From contig CAMOUK010000004.1 of assembly GCA_946626535.1 (NCBI GenBank), forward strand, positions 1 through 58,145: 58,145 nucleotides of DNA, given 5' to 3'. Every line of letters begins with the position of its first letter. The first letter of the stretch is position 1. Positions 15,928 to 25,900 of the stretch are shown piece after piece. Made by a program: the position numbers and the translations under genes. The notes beneath the pieces are model-generated. The model searched no databases and was not told the origin of the DNA. It saw nothing but the letters and a program-made list of their open reading frames with translations. This DNA comes from an uncultured Caryophanales bacterium. GTDB taxonomy: Bacteria; Bacillota_I; Bacilli_A; Acholeplasmatales; Anaeroplasmataceae.

Positions 15928-17622
15928 ATGAACTATTTAGAAAATGTTAAAAAATGGAAAGAATTTAAAGAGTTAGATCCTTCTTTAAGAAAAGAATTAG
16001 ATTCATTAAATGATAAAGAATTAGAAGATGCTTTCGCTATTGATTTAGCATTTGGTACTGGTGGTATGAGAGGTGTTTTAGGTGTTGGTACTAACCGTAT
16101 GAATATCTATATTGTTGCAAAGGCTACATTAGGATTCGGAAGATATTTACTAACTAAGTCTGATGTTGCTAAGCAAAAGGGCGTAGCTATTTCTCATGAT
16201 AATAGACATCAATCAGTTGAATTCGCAAGAATTTCAGCAGAGGTTTTATCTACATTAGGCTTTAGAGTATTCTTATTTGAAGCTTTAAGACCAACTCCAG
16301 AATTATCATTTGCTGTAAGACATTTTAAATGTATCGGTGGTATTATGATTACAGCATCTCATAATCCTAAGGAGTATAATGGTTACAAGATTTATGATGA
16401 AACAGGCTGTCAGCTAGTTCCAGCAGATGCTGATAAGGTTATTGCTGAAATTAATAAAATCGATGATTATTTCGCAATTGATCATTCTAAGCATCATGAT
16501 TTAATTCATTACATCGGAAAAGATGTAGATGATATTTATATCAACGAGGTTAAAAAGATTATCCTAAGACCAAATCTAAAGAAGAATTTTAAGCTTGTTT
16601 ATACACCGCTACATGGTACTGGTCAAGTATTTGCACCACAGGTTTTACAATCTGTAGGATATGATGTTACACCACTTCCATGTCAGATGACTTGTGACCC
16701 TGATTTTTCTGGTGTTAAAACATCTAATCCAGAAAATAAGGAAGCATATGATGAGGCAATTGAGCTTGCAAAGCAAATTGGCGCTAAGATTGTTTTAGCA
16801 ACAGACCCTGATGCTGATAGATTAGGTATAGCTGTTGAACATAATGGACAGTTTGTACTATTTACAGGTAACCAAACAGCATCTTTAGTATTTGATTATA
16901 TTTGTAAGACTAGAAAAGAATTAAACACTTTACCTAAAGATGGTTATATGTTTACAACAAATGTATCATCAACTCTACCAATCGCTATTGCTGAAAAATA
17001 TGGATTAAAGACTGAAATCACATTAACAGGCTTTAAGTTTATTGGTGAAAAGGCAAGAGAGATGGAAGAAACTGGAAGAGGTACATATGTATTTGGTTTT
17101 GAAGAATCATATGGATGTCTTGTTTCTGATTGTGTAAGAGATAAGGATTCTATCCAAGCTATTTTAATGCTTTGTGAAACAGCAGCATATTATTATGAAA
17201 AGGGTATGGATTTAGTTGATGCCCTAGAAGAAATCTATAAGGAATATGGCTACTATAAAGAAGGTATTGCTAACTTCACAATGAAGGGCTTAGATGGAGC
17301 TGAAAAGATTAAGAGAGTTATGAATTATTTTAGAACTACTGAAATAGCTCTTAAGGATTTTAAGATTTTATCTAAGGATGATATCTTATTAGGCAATAAA
17401 TATGATTTGGTAAATGATAATGTTTCTAAGATTAATTTACCAAAGAGTAATGTAATCAAATATTATTTAACAGATAATATGTGGTTCGTACTTCGTCCAA
17501 GTGGCACAGAGCCTAAATTAAAGGTTTACTATGGTGTTAAGGGACAAACTCAGGCTGAGGCTGATCAAAAATTAGAAAAGTTATCTAATGAAGTTCTTTC
17601 AATAGTTAACATGATAAAGTAA
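15928..17622 (+). CDS. pgcA: Phosphoglucomutase/phosphomannomutase (alpha-D-phosphohexomutase)
   Basis: 564 residues. Interconverts glucose 1-phosphate and glucose 6-phosphate (and probably mannose phosphates). Motifs in order: ITASHNPKEYNGYK with phosphoserine 144, ATDPDADRLG metal loop, GFEESYG sugar-binding loop and RPSGTEPKLK phosphate loop. The length matches B. subtilis-type PgcA. AAAGGAGCGAT starts it, and ppa follows after 15 bases. It supplies precursors for cell envelope or glycogen-type polymers. Confidence 0.95.
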   Translation: MNYLENVKKWKEFKELDPSLRKELDSLNDKELEDAFAIDLAFGTGGMRGVLGVGTNRMNIYIVAKATLGFGRYLLTKSDVAKQKGVAISHDNRHQSVEFARISAEVLSTLGFRVFLFEALRPTPELSFAVRHFKCIGGIMITASHNPKEYNGYKIYDETGCQLVPADADKVIAEINKIDDYFAIDHSKHHDLIHYIGKDVDDIYINEVKKIILRPNLKKNFKLVYTPLHGTGQVFAPQVLQSVGYDVTPLPCQMTCDPDFSGVKTSNPENKEAYDEAIELAKQIGAKIVLATDPDADRLGIAVEHNGQFVLFTGNQTASLVFDYICKTRKELNTLPKDGYMFTTNVSSTLPIAIAEKYGLKTEITLTGFKFIGEKAREMEETGRGTYVFGFEESYGCLVSDCVRDKDSIQAILMLCETAAYYYEKGMDLVDALEEIYKEYGYYKEGIANFTMKGLDGAEKIKRVMNYFRTTEIALKDFKILSKDDILLGNKYDLVNDNVSKINLPKSNVIKYYLTDNMWFVLRPSGTEPKLKVYYGVKGQTQAEADQKLEKLSNEVLSIVNMIK

Positions 17623-17637
17623 GGAGAAGAAAATATT

Positions 17638-18168
17638 ATGAATATTTGGCATGATATCGATGATGATCGTATCACACCCGAAGAATTCATCTCATGTATT
17701 GAAATTCCAAAGGGCAGTAAAAAGAAATATGAATTAGACAAAGAAACAGGTCTAATTATTCTGGATAGAATACTTTATACATCAACTCACTATCCAGCAA
17801 ATTATGGTTTTATTCCAAGAACATATTCACAGGATAAGGACCCACTTGATGTGTTAGTATTATGTGATGAAGTATTTGATCCACTAGTTCTTGTAAGATG
17901 TAAGGCTATTGGTGTTGTTAAGATGACTGATGATGATGCAATCGATGAGAAGATTATCGCAGTATGTATTAATGACCCATCAATGAATACTTATAATGAT
18001 ATTAGTGAGCTTCCAGAGCATAAATTTGATGAAATGAAGCATTTCTTTACAGTATATAAGCAATTAGAAGAAAAGAATACAGTAGTATATGAAATCAATG
18101 GTGCTGAAGAAGCTAAAAAGGTTATTGCAAATTCAATCCAAGCATATAGGGATTTGTATTTAAGGTAG
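17638..18168 (+). CDS. ppa: Inorganic pyrophosphatase (soluble family I)
   Basis: 176 residues. Hydrolyses pyrophosphate to two phosphates and so drives biosynthetic reactions. [11 protein letters not shown] (substrate-binding Lys/Glu), the [12 protein letters not shown] strand and [10 protein letters not shown] (metal-binding Asp residues) are the family signatures. AAGGAG lies just upstream. It sits in one transcription unit with pgcA, ychF and a membrane gene. Most Bacilli use the unrelated family II enzyme, so a family I enzyme is mildly unusual. Confidence 0.95.
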   Translation: MNIWHDIDDDRITPEEFISCIEIPKGSKKKYELDKETGLIILDRILYTSTHYPANYGFIPRTYSQDKDPLDVLVLCDEVFDPLVLVRCKAIGVVKMTDDDAIDEKIIAVCINDPSMNTYNDISELPEHKFDEMKHFFTVYKQLEEKNTVVYEINGAEEAKKVIANSIQAYRDLYLR

Positions 18169-18189
18169 TAAAGATAAGGAGAGATTTAA

Positions 18190-19290
18190 ATGGCGTTAAC
18201 AGCAGGAATAGTAGGTCTTCCTAATGTAGGAAAATCAACTTTATTTAATGCTATAACTAAAGCTGGTGCTTTAGCTGCAAATTATCCATTTGCGACTATT
18301 GAACCAAATGTTGGTATGGTTAATGTACCTGATGAAAGATTAAATGTTTTATCTGGTATGTATAATCCTAAAAAGACTACTCCAGCAGTTTGTGAATTCA
18401 CAGATATCGCAGGATTAGTTAAGGGAGCATCTAAGGGTGAAGGATTAGGAAATCAATTTTTAGGTAATATCAGAAATTGTGATGCTATCCTAGAGGTTGT
18501 TAGATGCTTTAAGGATTCTAATGTCACTCACGTTGAGGGTGGTGTAGATCCAGTTAGAGATGCAAATATTATTAATCTAGAATTAATACTTGCAGACCTA
18601 GATTCAGTTCAAAAAAGAATTCCTAAAATTGAAAAGAAGGCTCAATCAAAAATAGATGATGCACCACTTGAATATGCACTTCTAAAAAGAATTGAGAAGC
18701 ATCTTTTAGATGAAAAGCCTGTTAGAACTTTAGAATTCTCTAAAGAAGAACAAAAATTCGTAAATGGATATTGCTTCTTAACTGCAAAGCCTTTTATGTA
18801 TATTGGTAATGTAGCTGAAGAATTTATCGCGGATCCATCAAAGGACCCTGAATATCAAAAGCTTTTAGCTTACGCAACTGAAAATGGCTGTAAGGCTATT
18901 GCTATTTCAGCTGAAATTGAATCAGAGCTTGCAGTACTTGAAGATGATGAAAAAGAAATGTTTTTAGCAGATTATGGAGTAGAAGAGCCAGGCTTAAATA
19001 GATTAATAAGAGAAACTTATGATCTACTAGGCTATGCAACATTCTTTACAACTGGTCCTGATGAATGTAGAGCTTGGACTTTTAAAAAAGGAATGCTTGC
19101 TCCTGAATGTGCTGGTATTATTCATACTGACTTCCAAAGAGGCTTTATAAGAGCTGAAACAGTATCATATGATGATTTAATGAAGGCTGGTTCAATGCTT
19201 AAGGCAAAAGAAGCAGGTCTTGTAAGACAAGAAGGAAAAGATTATTTAGTGGTAGATGGCGACATCATGTTATTTAAATTTAATGTTTAG
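18190..19290 (+). CDS. ychF: Redox-regulated P-loop ATPase YchF (Obg family)
   Basis: 366 residues, the usual size. GIVGLPNVGKST is the P-loop, and FTDIAGLVKGASKGEGLGNQFL contains the switch region. The G4 position is not the GTPase NKxD, which fits ATP use. The C-terminal TGS-like domain runs from about 280 (TFFTTGPDECRAWTF) to FNV. YchF is a universally conserved cytoplasmic ATPase linked to ribosomes, start-codon choice and oxidative stress. AAGGAGAG is the ribosome binding site. Confidence 0.96.
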   Translation: MALTAGIVGLPNVGKSTLFNAITKAGALAANYPFATIEPNVGMVNVPDERLNVLSGMYNPKKTTPAVCEFTDIAGLVKGASKGEGLGNQFLGNIRNCDAILEVVRCFKDSNVTHVEGGVDPVRDANIINLELILADLDSVQKRIPKIEKKAQSKIDDAPLEYALLKRIEKHLLDEKPVRTLEFSKEEQKFVNGYCFLTAKPFMYIGNVAEEFIADPSKDPEYQKLLAYATENGCKAIAISAEIESELAVLEDDEKEMFLADYGVEEPGLNRLIRETYDLLGYATFFTTGPDECRAWTFKKGMLAPECAGIIHTDFQRGFIRAETVSYDDLMKAGSMLKAKEAGLVRQEGKDYLVVDGDIMLFKFNV

Positions 19291-19304
19291 GAAAGGAGGA
19301 TATT

Positions 19305-19829
19305 ATGGCAAAGAAAGGTAAAAAGGCAGGCAGCTTTAATTTATTATTCACACTTTGTGCATGTACTTTAGCATTAGTTGCATTTATTTTATTACTTGCT
19401 ACTCCATCTTTAACATGGACATATAAGGGAGCAATTACTGGAACAAGTCAAGGTTCACTTTCTGGTATCGTTGGTATTTTTGGTCAAGCAGATCCAAAAT
19501 ATAATATGCCTTGGGCTGGTTTAGTTGCATTTATCCTTATGACTGCTGGTTTAGTATTAATGCTTTTATTAAGCTGCTTAGCTTTATTAAAAAAGAAAAT
19601 TGCAATTGCTGGTTTATTAAAATTTATTGCTGCTGGTTTATTAATCGCTGCAGGTGTTTGCGTATTCTTCGAAGTTGTTGCTTGGGAAGCTGCAAATGGT
19701 AGCGGAAAAATTGCTATTGGCGATTTAGCAAATGCAAGTTATTCTCTAGCTGCTGGATGGATTATTTCTTCAATTCTTTCAATAGTAGCTGGCGCTGGCG
19801 TTATCGCTGGTGAATTCTTAGCAAAATAA
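19305..19829 (+). CDS. Membrane protein of unknown function, four predicted segments
   Basis: 174 residues. Basic cytosolic start (KKGKK), hydrophobic segments at about 14-34, 68-92, 98-122 and 143-168, and short outer loops rich in Gly, Ser and Thr. A strong AAAGGAGG precedes the ATG. It is the last gene of the pgcA-ppa-ychF unit. The next gene has the same size class and membrane layout, so the two may be distant paralogs. No family recognised. Confidence 0.75.
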   Translation: MAKKGKKAGSFNLLFTLCACTLALVAFILLLATPSLTWTYKGAITGTSQGSLSGIVGIFGQADPKYNMPWAGLVAFILMTAGLVLMLLLSCLALLKKKIAIAGLLKFIAAGLLIAAGVCVFFEVVAWEAANGSGKIAIGDLANASYSLAAGWIISSILSIVAGAGVIAGEFLAK

Positions 19830-19840
19830 AAAAATAAAAT

Positions 19841-19873
19841 TCACTTCCTAAAATTATAGGAGGTGATTTTTTT
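19841..19873 (+). terminator. Terminator after the pgcA-ppa-ychF unit
   Basis: TCACTTCCT (19841-19849) pairs with AGGAGGTGA (19858-19866, one G-U), followed by TTTTTTT. Confidence 0.83.
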
Positions 19874-19927
19874 ATCTATAGATTGTAAAAAAATATTGAC
19901 CTATGCTACTTAAAAAATAAGTATTTG

Positions 19928-19956
19928 TTGAAACTAAACTGTTATTTTGATATAAT
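19928..19956 (+). promoter_or_regulatory. Sigma-A promoter of the 162-residue membrane protein gene
   Basis: TTGAAA (19928-19933), 17-base spacer, TATAAT (19951-19956). Confidence 0.78.
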
Positions 19957-19982
19957 ATTTTTTGTATTTTGGAGGTTTTGCA

Positions 19983-20471
19983 ATGAGAAGATTTTTAAAG
20001 AGATTTTTAATGCCAATGGTTATTGCTTTATTAGTAATTATTGTGCTTATGGTTTTAGCTGGTGTAGGTGGTAAATATGATAATCAGTTTGATCCTGATT
20101 ATACCTGCTATCAGATAATTTTTGGTGTAAAGACAAGTTGGGGAGAAATGTTTGGTGGTAATCCACTTGGTATAATTGCTTTTATATTAATTTTAGCTGG
20201 TACAGTTTTAGCATTTGCTAATTTCAAAAAGAGAAACATTGTTGTATGTGCAATCTTTGCTTTAGCAGCTTTATTCGTTTTACTAATGCCATATACTGTA
20301 ACTCTTTCTGAAACAAGTAAAAATTTAATAAAGGCTCTTGGCGATGCTGATGGTAAAATGACAGCTTTAGCTTGTACATATGTATCATTTGCACTATTAC
20401 TTGTAACAGCTTGTACAGCATTCTTATCAGACTTCATTTCTAATAAGTGCTTTTCAGTAAAAAATAAGTAA
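19983..20471 (+). CDS. Membrane protein of unknown function, four predicted segments
   Basis: 162 residues with a basic start (MRRFLKRFL), segments at about 10-30, 60-80, 86-106 and 127-148, and a charged outer loop holding a Cys. ATG 19983 is chosen because TTGGAGG lies 7 bases upstream; an in-frame ATG at 19962 lies before that site. Its layout resembles the preceding membrane protein. Own promoter and terminator. No family recognised. Confidence 0.72.
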   Translation: MRRFLKRFLMPMVIALLVIIVLMVLAGVGGKYDNQFDPDYTCYQIIFGVKTSWGEMFGGNPLGIIAFILILAGTVLAFANFKKRNIVVCAIFALAALFVLLMPYTVTLSETSKNLIKALGDADGKMTALACTYVSFALLLVTACTAFLSDFISNKCFSVKNK

Positions 20472-20503
20472 TCATCTGGTATATAAATAAATAATTATTA
20501 AAT

Positions 20504-20539
20504 AATCTTTCACTATTATTTAGTGAAAGATTTTTTTTA
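20504..20539 (+). terminator. Rho-independent terminator before the condensin operon
   Basis: AATCTTTCACTA (20504-20515) pairs with TAGTGAAAGATT (20521-20532), 12 bp, followed by TTTTTT. Confidence 0.88.
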
Positions 20540-20580
20540 TTAAAAGTAATGACTTTTTCATAAAAAACTAGCCCATTTCA

Positions 20581-20609
20581 TTGTATTTTTGTTTATTATT
20601 TGTTAAAAT
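20581..20609 (+). promoter_or_regulatory. Probable promoter of the jetABC-sepF operon
   Basis: TTGTAT (20581-20586), 17-base spacer, TAAAAT (20604-20609), 38 bases before the jetA ATG. Moderate match. Confidence 0.5.
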
Positions 20610-20647
20610 AATAAATAGATTTTGTGTAAAAGGTTGGAGATAAACAA

Positions 20648-22048
20648 ATGGATTTATTTGATATGGTCCCAGACAACTTTTTCTCTTTATTATCAAGTAA
20701 GAATAAAAGATTATATTTGGCTACAATTTTACAAACTTTTAAGGTTTATGAGAGTGGTTCAATCCTAGGTATTGATAAGCGTATTGTAGTAGATGATCTT
20801 ATTTATTTTTTAGATACACATTCTTATTTATATGATGTTGAAGATGAAGAGGATGAGGATGCTGATCCTAAAACTAAAAGAGAACTTGCAAACTACGTTC
20901 TTAGAAGAATGGAAGAATGTGGATGGATATATGTAGATGTAACTAACGATTATGAGGAAGTTCTAAACTTTTCAGATATAGCTATTACTATTTGTGAAGC
21001 ATTATTTAGAGCATATCCTCAATTTGAATATCAGGATGAATATCCAGAAGATTATATTAATCCAGCTGAATATCAAGGCTACATTTATAATATTTATTCA
21101 CTGTTAAATCAAACTGAAGGTGTTAATTATGAGTTAACCTTCAAATTAGTTTATCAAACAACAAAGCAATTAATTAGAGCTATTAGAAAGCTTGATGCTA
21201 GAATGAAAGATTATATTCAATCTGTTGTTGATACAACTGAAATTAAAGATTTAATGGAAAGACTTATAATGTATAAGACTGATATCTACGATTCAAGTTA
21301 TATGAAGCTTAAGGTATCAGATAACGTTGATAGATATAGATTATCTATCGTAACTAGATTAAAAGAAATTTCTCAAAATGAGCTTGCGGTAAAAGAAATA
21401 GCTAATAACTATTTAGCTACTGCAACATCAATTGATGATGCAATTAGTAAGGCTGTTAAGCACATTGATGAGGTTATCGATGCATTTAACGCAATAGAAG
21501 AATTTGTTAAGGAAATCGATAATAAGAATAGAAATTATATCAATTCAACTATCGGTAAGGTTAAATTTTTACTTAGTGAAGAAGATAATGTTGTAGGTAA
21601 GCTAAATGCAATCCTAAAATATATTAAGGATTCTAATAAACAAAATAAGCTAGATAAAGCTATTAGACTTACAGAAAATCTATATGACTTAAGAGTTCAA
21701 AAGCTATTATCTATCGATTCATTATATTCACCTAGAGGTAACTATTCTAGAAACTATGAACAGGTACTAGATGAAACTGGGTTAGAGTTTGAAATGAATG
21801 ATGAATTCCTAGAACAATTTAAGACTGCCTATAACGAAGAATATATTTCAAGCTTCATGAATACATATATGATAAATGGAGAGCTTCAAGCTTCTAAGAT
21901 TATTGAATATGATTCAGCTGATGATTTAGTAATTAATTTAGTTTACTGTATTATTTTAGCTGTTGATAAGCATTATACAGTTGAAATAGTACCAAACTTA
22001 ATTGAACATAAAAAATTTATTATGAAAGATTTTATTATAAGGAGATAA
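20648..22048 (+). CDS. jetA: Wadjet/Mks-type condensin kleisin-like subunit JetA (MksF-like, DUF5716)
   Basis: 466 residues. The start FDMVPDNFFSLLSSKNKRLYLATI, the winged-helix-like first ~100 residues, the helical middle (about 160-370) and the conserved late ISSFMNTYM segment match JetA (DUF5716), the MukF/MksF-like bridge of Wadjet complexes. In such complexes JetA links the JetC ATPase heads and binds JetB. TTGGAG precedes the ATG, and the next gene starts 4 bases after the stop. Known Wadjet operons encode JetA-B-C-D and cut plasmids; no jetD is present here, so plasmid cleavage is not expected from this set alone. Confidence 0.8.
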   Translation: MDLFDMVPDNFFSLLSSKNKRLYLATILQTFKVYESGSILGIDKRIVVDDLIYFLDTHSYLYDVEDEEDEDADPKTKRELANYVLRRMEECGWIYVDVTNDYEEVLNFSDIAITICEALFRAYPQFEYQDEYPEDYINPAEYQGYIYNIYSLLNQTEGVNYELTFKLVYQTTKQLIRAIRKLDARMKDYIQSVVDTTEIKDLMERLIMYKTDIYDSSYMKLKVSDNVDRYRLSIVTRLKEISQNELAVKEIANNYLATATSIDDAISKAVKHIDEVIDAFNAIEEFVKEIDNKNRNYINSTIGKVKFLLSEEDNVVGKLNAILKYIKDSNKQNKLDKAIRLTENLYDLRVQKLLSIDSLYSPRGNYSRNYEQVLDETGLEFEMNDEFLEQFKTAYNEEYISSFMNTYMINGELQASKIIEYDSADDLVINLVYCIILAVDKHYTVEIVPNLIEHKKFIMKDFIIRR

Positions 22049-22052
22049 ACAG

Positions 22053-22643
22053 ATGTTAGATGCTTTAGAACATATGACCCAAACTCAACAAGATCAATTC
22101 AAAGATACAGCTAATAAGCTTCTATCAAACACTTATTTATCTCGTGATAAAAGAGATAATAAGGAAAGCTACTATTTCCTTATGAGCTATAAAGATTTAT
22201 TCGATGAGTTTTTTAAGATTTTAGGTTATGAAATTGAACTTGATACAGCAAGCGGCTCTGTAATGCTTTCAGGAGCTACTGCTTCAAATACTTTAAAATT
22301 AAAAAGAGACGAAACAATCGTACTTCTAATTTTACGTCTTTTATATCATGAGAAAATGAAAAATACTTCATTAAATGATAATATCGTTTGTGAGGTAAAT
22401 GATATACATGAAAAATATGATTATTTAGAAATCAAAAAGAAATTAAATAAAACAGATTTATTATCAGCATTAAGAACATTTAGAAGATATAATCTAATTG
22501 AAATTACTGGTGATATTACAACTTCATATTGTAAGGTAGTTATATTACCTACAATCCTAATGGCAATTAAGTCAGAAGATATTACAGAGGTATATAATAC
22601 AATTATGAAAATCAGGGATGCAGAGGAGGATAAGAGCGAATGA
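22053..22643 (+). CDS. jetB: Condensin accessory subunit JetB (MksE-like, DUF4194)
   Basis: 196 residues. Winged-helix protein of the DUF4194/MksE group: LLSNTYLSRDK...YYFLMSYKDLFDEFFKILG near the start, the middle DETIVLLILRLLYHEK and the late segment LRTFRRYNLIE. It should bind the kleisin JetA as a KITE-type dimer and help load DNA. ATAAGGAGATAAAC gives the ribosome binding site. Its TGA stop overlaps the jetC ATG (ATGA), so the two are translationally coupled. Confidence 0.82.
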   Translation: MLDALEHMTQTQQDQFKDTANKLLSNTYLSRDKRDNKESYYFLMSYKDLFDEFFKILGYEIELDTASGSVMLSGATASNTLKLKRDETIVLLILRLLYHEKMKNTSLNDNIVCEVNDIHEKYDYLEIKKKLNKTDLLSALRTFRRYNLIEITGDITTSYCKVVILPTILMAIKSEDITEVYNTIMKIRDAEEDKSE

Positions 22644-25600
22644 AGAAGTTAGTAAAAATTAGATTAATTCATTGGCACTATCTTTCAAATGAAACAGTAG
22701 AGCTAAAAGGTAATACCCTTCTTACTGGTCCAAATGCTTCTGGTAAATCTACAATCATGGATGCCATCACATACGTTCTTACTGCAGGTGATACAGCATT
22801 TAACCTTGCAGCTAATGAAAAGGGTAAACGTGATTTAAGAGGATATGTAAAATGTAAGCTTGGTATGGATGACCAAGAATATTTAAGAAATGGTGATGTA
22901 TCAGGTCACATCGCATTACAATTCCACGATGAAAAGACAAACAATGATTTCATCGTTGGTGTAGTAATTGATGCATTTGGTGATTTAACACCAGTTAAGA
23001 CTTTATTCTATAGAGCTTTTGTACCAATTTCTGATGATTTATTCATCGATGAAAATAAGAAAATTTATGGTACAGTAGAATTTAGAAAGCACAATCCTAC
23101 ATTTGAATATTTCCTTACTAAAAAGGAAGCTAAGAAGGGCTTTAGAAATGCCTTCGGTTCAATCAATGAGGATTTCTATAAATTAATCCCTAAGGCTTTA
23201 GCATTTAAGCCTATCGCTGATGTTAAGGACTTCATCTATCAAAACATCCTAGAAGAAAAGGAAATTGATGTTTCAGCTATTAAGGATTCTATAAGGAGCT
23301 ATAAGGAATTAGAAAATACATTAAAGCTAATTCAAAATAAGATTAACGATTTAAAACAAATTGAAGCTACTTATTCTGAAATAACTTCAATTGAAGATAA
23401 TAAAGACTATATTGAATACTTAATGCATCTATTTGATGTAGAAGAATTAAGAAGAGAAATAGTTAGCTTAAAATCTAGAATTGAAAAGGAAGAAACCCTA
23501 CAATCTTCTAAGAAGCAAGAGCTTGCTGATTTAGATGGTGAATTATTATCATTAAAGGAAAGATCTAGAGAATTATATGATATCTTATCTAATAATGACC
23601 AATTTAAGGCTGAGGAGCATATTAATAATGAAATATTAAAGGCTCAAGCTAATATCACTTCTTTAGAGGCAAATCAGGCTAATTTCTTAAAGCGTGCTTC
23701 TAACTTCAAAGATATAATTAATGAAATTAGAAAATTTAGCGATGAAAAGATTTATAAGGATGCAGCTAATATTAATCTAACTACAATCACTCAACCAAAT
23801 GTTGAGGAAGCTAAGACTAGATTATTAGACTTCCAATCTAGACTTCATCAATTAAGAAATAAGAAGAACCAACAATTAGGTTCCCTAGATAGTGAAAAGA
23901 GACAAAAGGTTGAAGAGATTCAAGAAATCTCTAATCAGCTTAAGTCTTTAAATAACCATCAAATCAACTTCCCAGTTCAATTAATTCAAATTAAAAATGA
24001 AATAGCTGAAGGCTTAAAGAGAATTTATAATTATGATATTAACGTTCATATTTTAGCTGAGCTATGTGATATTACTAATGATGAATGGATTGACGCAGTT
24101 GAAATTTTCTTAGGTAATAGAAGATTTAATATGATTGTTGAGCCTAGATATTATGATCAGGCAGCTCAAATTTTATCAAGAGTAAGAAATAGATATGCTA
24201 ATGCTCATAATTTCGGTTTAGTAAATACTAAGATGATTACTCAATTTACTACATTTGAGCCAAATTCAATCGCTTCAATTATCGAATGTGAAAACCAGGA
24301 TGCTAGAAGATTTATCAATTATACATGTGGCCATGTAATCATGTGTAATGATATTTCTGAAATGGAAAATTATTCAACAGCCTTAACTAAGGATTTAATG
24401 ATTTATTCTGGTTATACTTTAAGACCAATGAATCCTGGCATTCAACGTCCATTTATTGGTAAAAATGCCGCATCTAAGGCTTCAGAAATTTGGAATAAGA
24501 AGGCTCAAGAGGCTAAAAAGGCTTTCGTTGAGGTTGATGATAAGATTACATCATTAAATAAAGAGCTTGAACTTTTAGAAAGAATTGATGTAAGACCTAT
24601 TTTAGATGACTTAGATAAGGAATTACAGTTACAGAAGGAAAAGGGCACACTAAAAGACTTAAATGCTATGGCATTACGTCAAAAGAATTTAACTCCATCT
24701 GAATTACAAGATGACTACGATAAGGTTCAAGAATCTATCGATGCTATCGACAAGAAGAAGATGGATTATTCAATGGAAATTGGTGGCTTCTCAATGCGTA
24801 TTCAATCATTAAATGATGAAGTAGCATTAAAGACTTCTCAATTAGATGCTTTATCAAATGACCTAAAGGTATTAGCTAAGGGTTCAGTAGTTATCGAACA
24901 AAAGGCTAAGGATGAATATAATGAAACTATTGCTACTACAAGCTTTAAGCAAGCATTAGTTAATTATCAAGAAAAATATAGAGCTTTTGAAGGCTCATAT
25001 AAGACATTATGTGAATCTTTACAGAAGCAACAATTTGAATATGTAAATAAATATAATTCAATGCTTCCTACCGGAACTAGTGAAATGCCTAAGTTCTTAA
25101 GTGAATTAAACAAGCTTGAAAAGAGTGAATTAGTTTCTTATGAACAAAAGGTTAGACAAGCAAGAGAGGCAGCAGAGGTTGTATTTAAGGAGGATTTCAT
25201 CGCTAAGCTTAGAAATAACATTCAAACAGCTGAGCAAGAAATCGGAAAGATTAATGAAACTCTATCAGGAATTACCTTCGGTAATGATAGATATGAATTT
25301 ATCTTCCCAAGATCTTCTGAATATGCACAGTTCTATGAGATGGTTACATCAGATCTTGTAGATTTACAGCAAGGTCTATTTACATATGATTTCCAAACTA
25401 AATATGACGAGCAAATTAGAGAATTATTTGAATCATTATCTGTAGATGAGGTTAACTCTAACGCAATTAATAAATTTACAGATTATAGAACATACATGGA
25501 TTATGATATTAGAATCATCAATAAAGATGGTGGTACTATGACATATTCTAAGGTATTTAAGGAAAAATCCGGTGGTGAAACTCAGGTTCCATTCTATGTT

Positions 25601-25900
25601 GCAATTATCGCATCATTTGTACGTGTTTATACAAAGAATGGCTTTGGTGGCGGAGATCCAATCGGTCTTGTTATGTTTGATGAGGTATTCGATAAGATGG
25701 ACGCAAACCGTATGCGTGCGATGATGAATTTCATCAATTCAATGCCACTTCAAATAATTATCGCATGTCCACCACAAAGAATGGATATTTTAAGACAATA
25801 TGCTGAAACTACTCTAATTATGGTTAGACAGGGTAGAAAAGCTTCTGTATATCCATTCCTAGAAAAAGATACTGAGGAGGATACTGATGAGTCTATTTAG
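22640..25900 (+). CDS. jetC: SMC/MukB-like condensin ATPase JetC (MksB-like)
   Basis: 1086 residues with full SMC architecture. The N-terminal head has Walker A TGPNASGKST (Lys 36). A first coiled coil runs about 220-440, a hinge-like globular region about 450-600 (NRRFNMIVEPRYYDQAA, TCGHVIMCNDISEM), a second coiled coil about 610-880. The C-terminal head has the signature KSGGETQ and Walker B IGLVMFDEVFD. It should form a dimer that extrudes or entraps DNA loops using ATP. All ATPase motifs are intact. Coupled to jetB by ATGA, and it overlaps the SepF-like gene by 14 bases. Confidence 0.88.
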   Translation: MKKLVKIRLIHWHYLSNETVELKGNTLLTGPNASGKSTIMDAITYVLTAGDTAFNLAANEKGKRDLRGYVKCKLGMDDQEYLRNGDVSGHIALQFHDEKTNNDFIVGVVIDAFGDLTPVKTLFYRAFVPISDDLFIDENKKIYGTVEFRKHNPTFEYFLTKKEAKKGFRNAFGSINEDFYKLIPKALAFKPIADVKDFIYQNILEEKEIDVSAIKDSIRSYKELENTLKLIQNKINDLKQIEATYSEITSIEDNKDYIEYLMHLFDVEELRREIVSLKSRIEKEETLQSSKKQELADLDGELLSLKERSRELYDILSNNDQFKAEEHINNEILKAQANITSLEANQANFLKRASNFKDIINEIRKFSDEKIYKDAANINLTTITQPNVEEAKTRLLDFQSRLHQLRNKKNQQLGSLDSEKRQKVEEIQEISNQLKSLNNHQINFPVQLIQIKNEIAEGLKRIYNYDINVHILAELCDITNDEWIDAVEIFLGNRRFNMIVEPRYYDQAAQILSRVRNRYANAHNFGLVNTKMITQFTTFEPNSIASIIECENQDARRFINYTCGHVIMCNDISEMENYSTALTKDLMIYSGYTLRPMNPGIQRPFIGKNAASKASEIWNKKAQEAKKAFVEVDDKITSLNKELELLERIDVRPILDDLDKELQLQKEKGTLKDLNAMALRQKNLTPSELQDDYDKVQESIDAIDKKKMDYSMEIGGFSMRIQSLNDEVALKTSQLDALSNDLKVLAKGSVVIEQKAKDEYNETIATTSFKQALVNYQEKYRAFEGSYKTLCESLQKQQFEYVNKYNSMLPTGTSEMPKFLSELNKLEKSELVSYEQKVRQAREAAEVVFKEDFIAKLRNNIQTAEQEIGKINETLSGITFGNDRYEFIFPRSSEYAQFYEMVTSDLVDLQQGLFTYDFQTKYDEQIRELFESLSVDEVNSNAINKFTDYRTYMDYDIRIINKDGGTMTYSKVFKEKSGGETQVPFYVAIIASFVRVYTKNGFGGGDPIGLVMFDEVFDKMDANRMRAMMNFINSMPLQIIIACPPQRMDILRQYAETTLIMVRQGRKASVYPFLEKDTEEDTDESI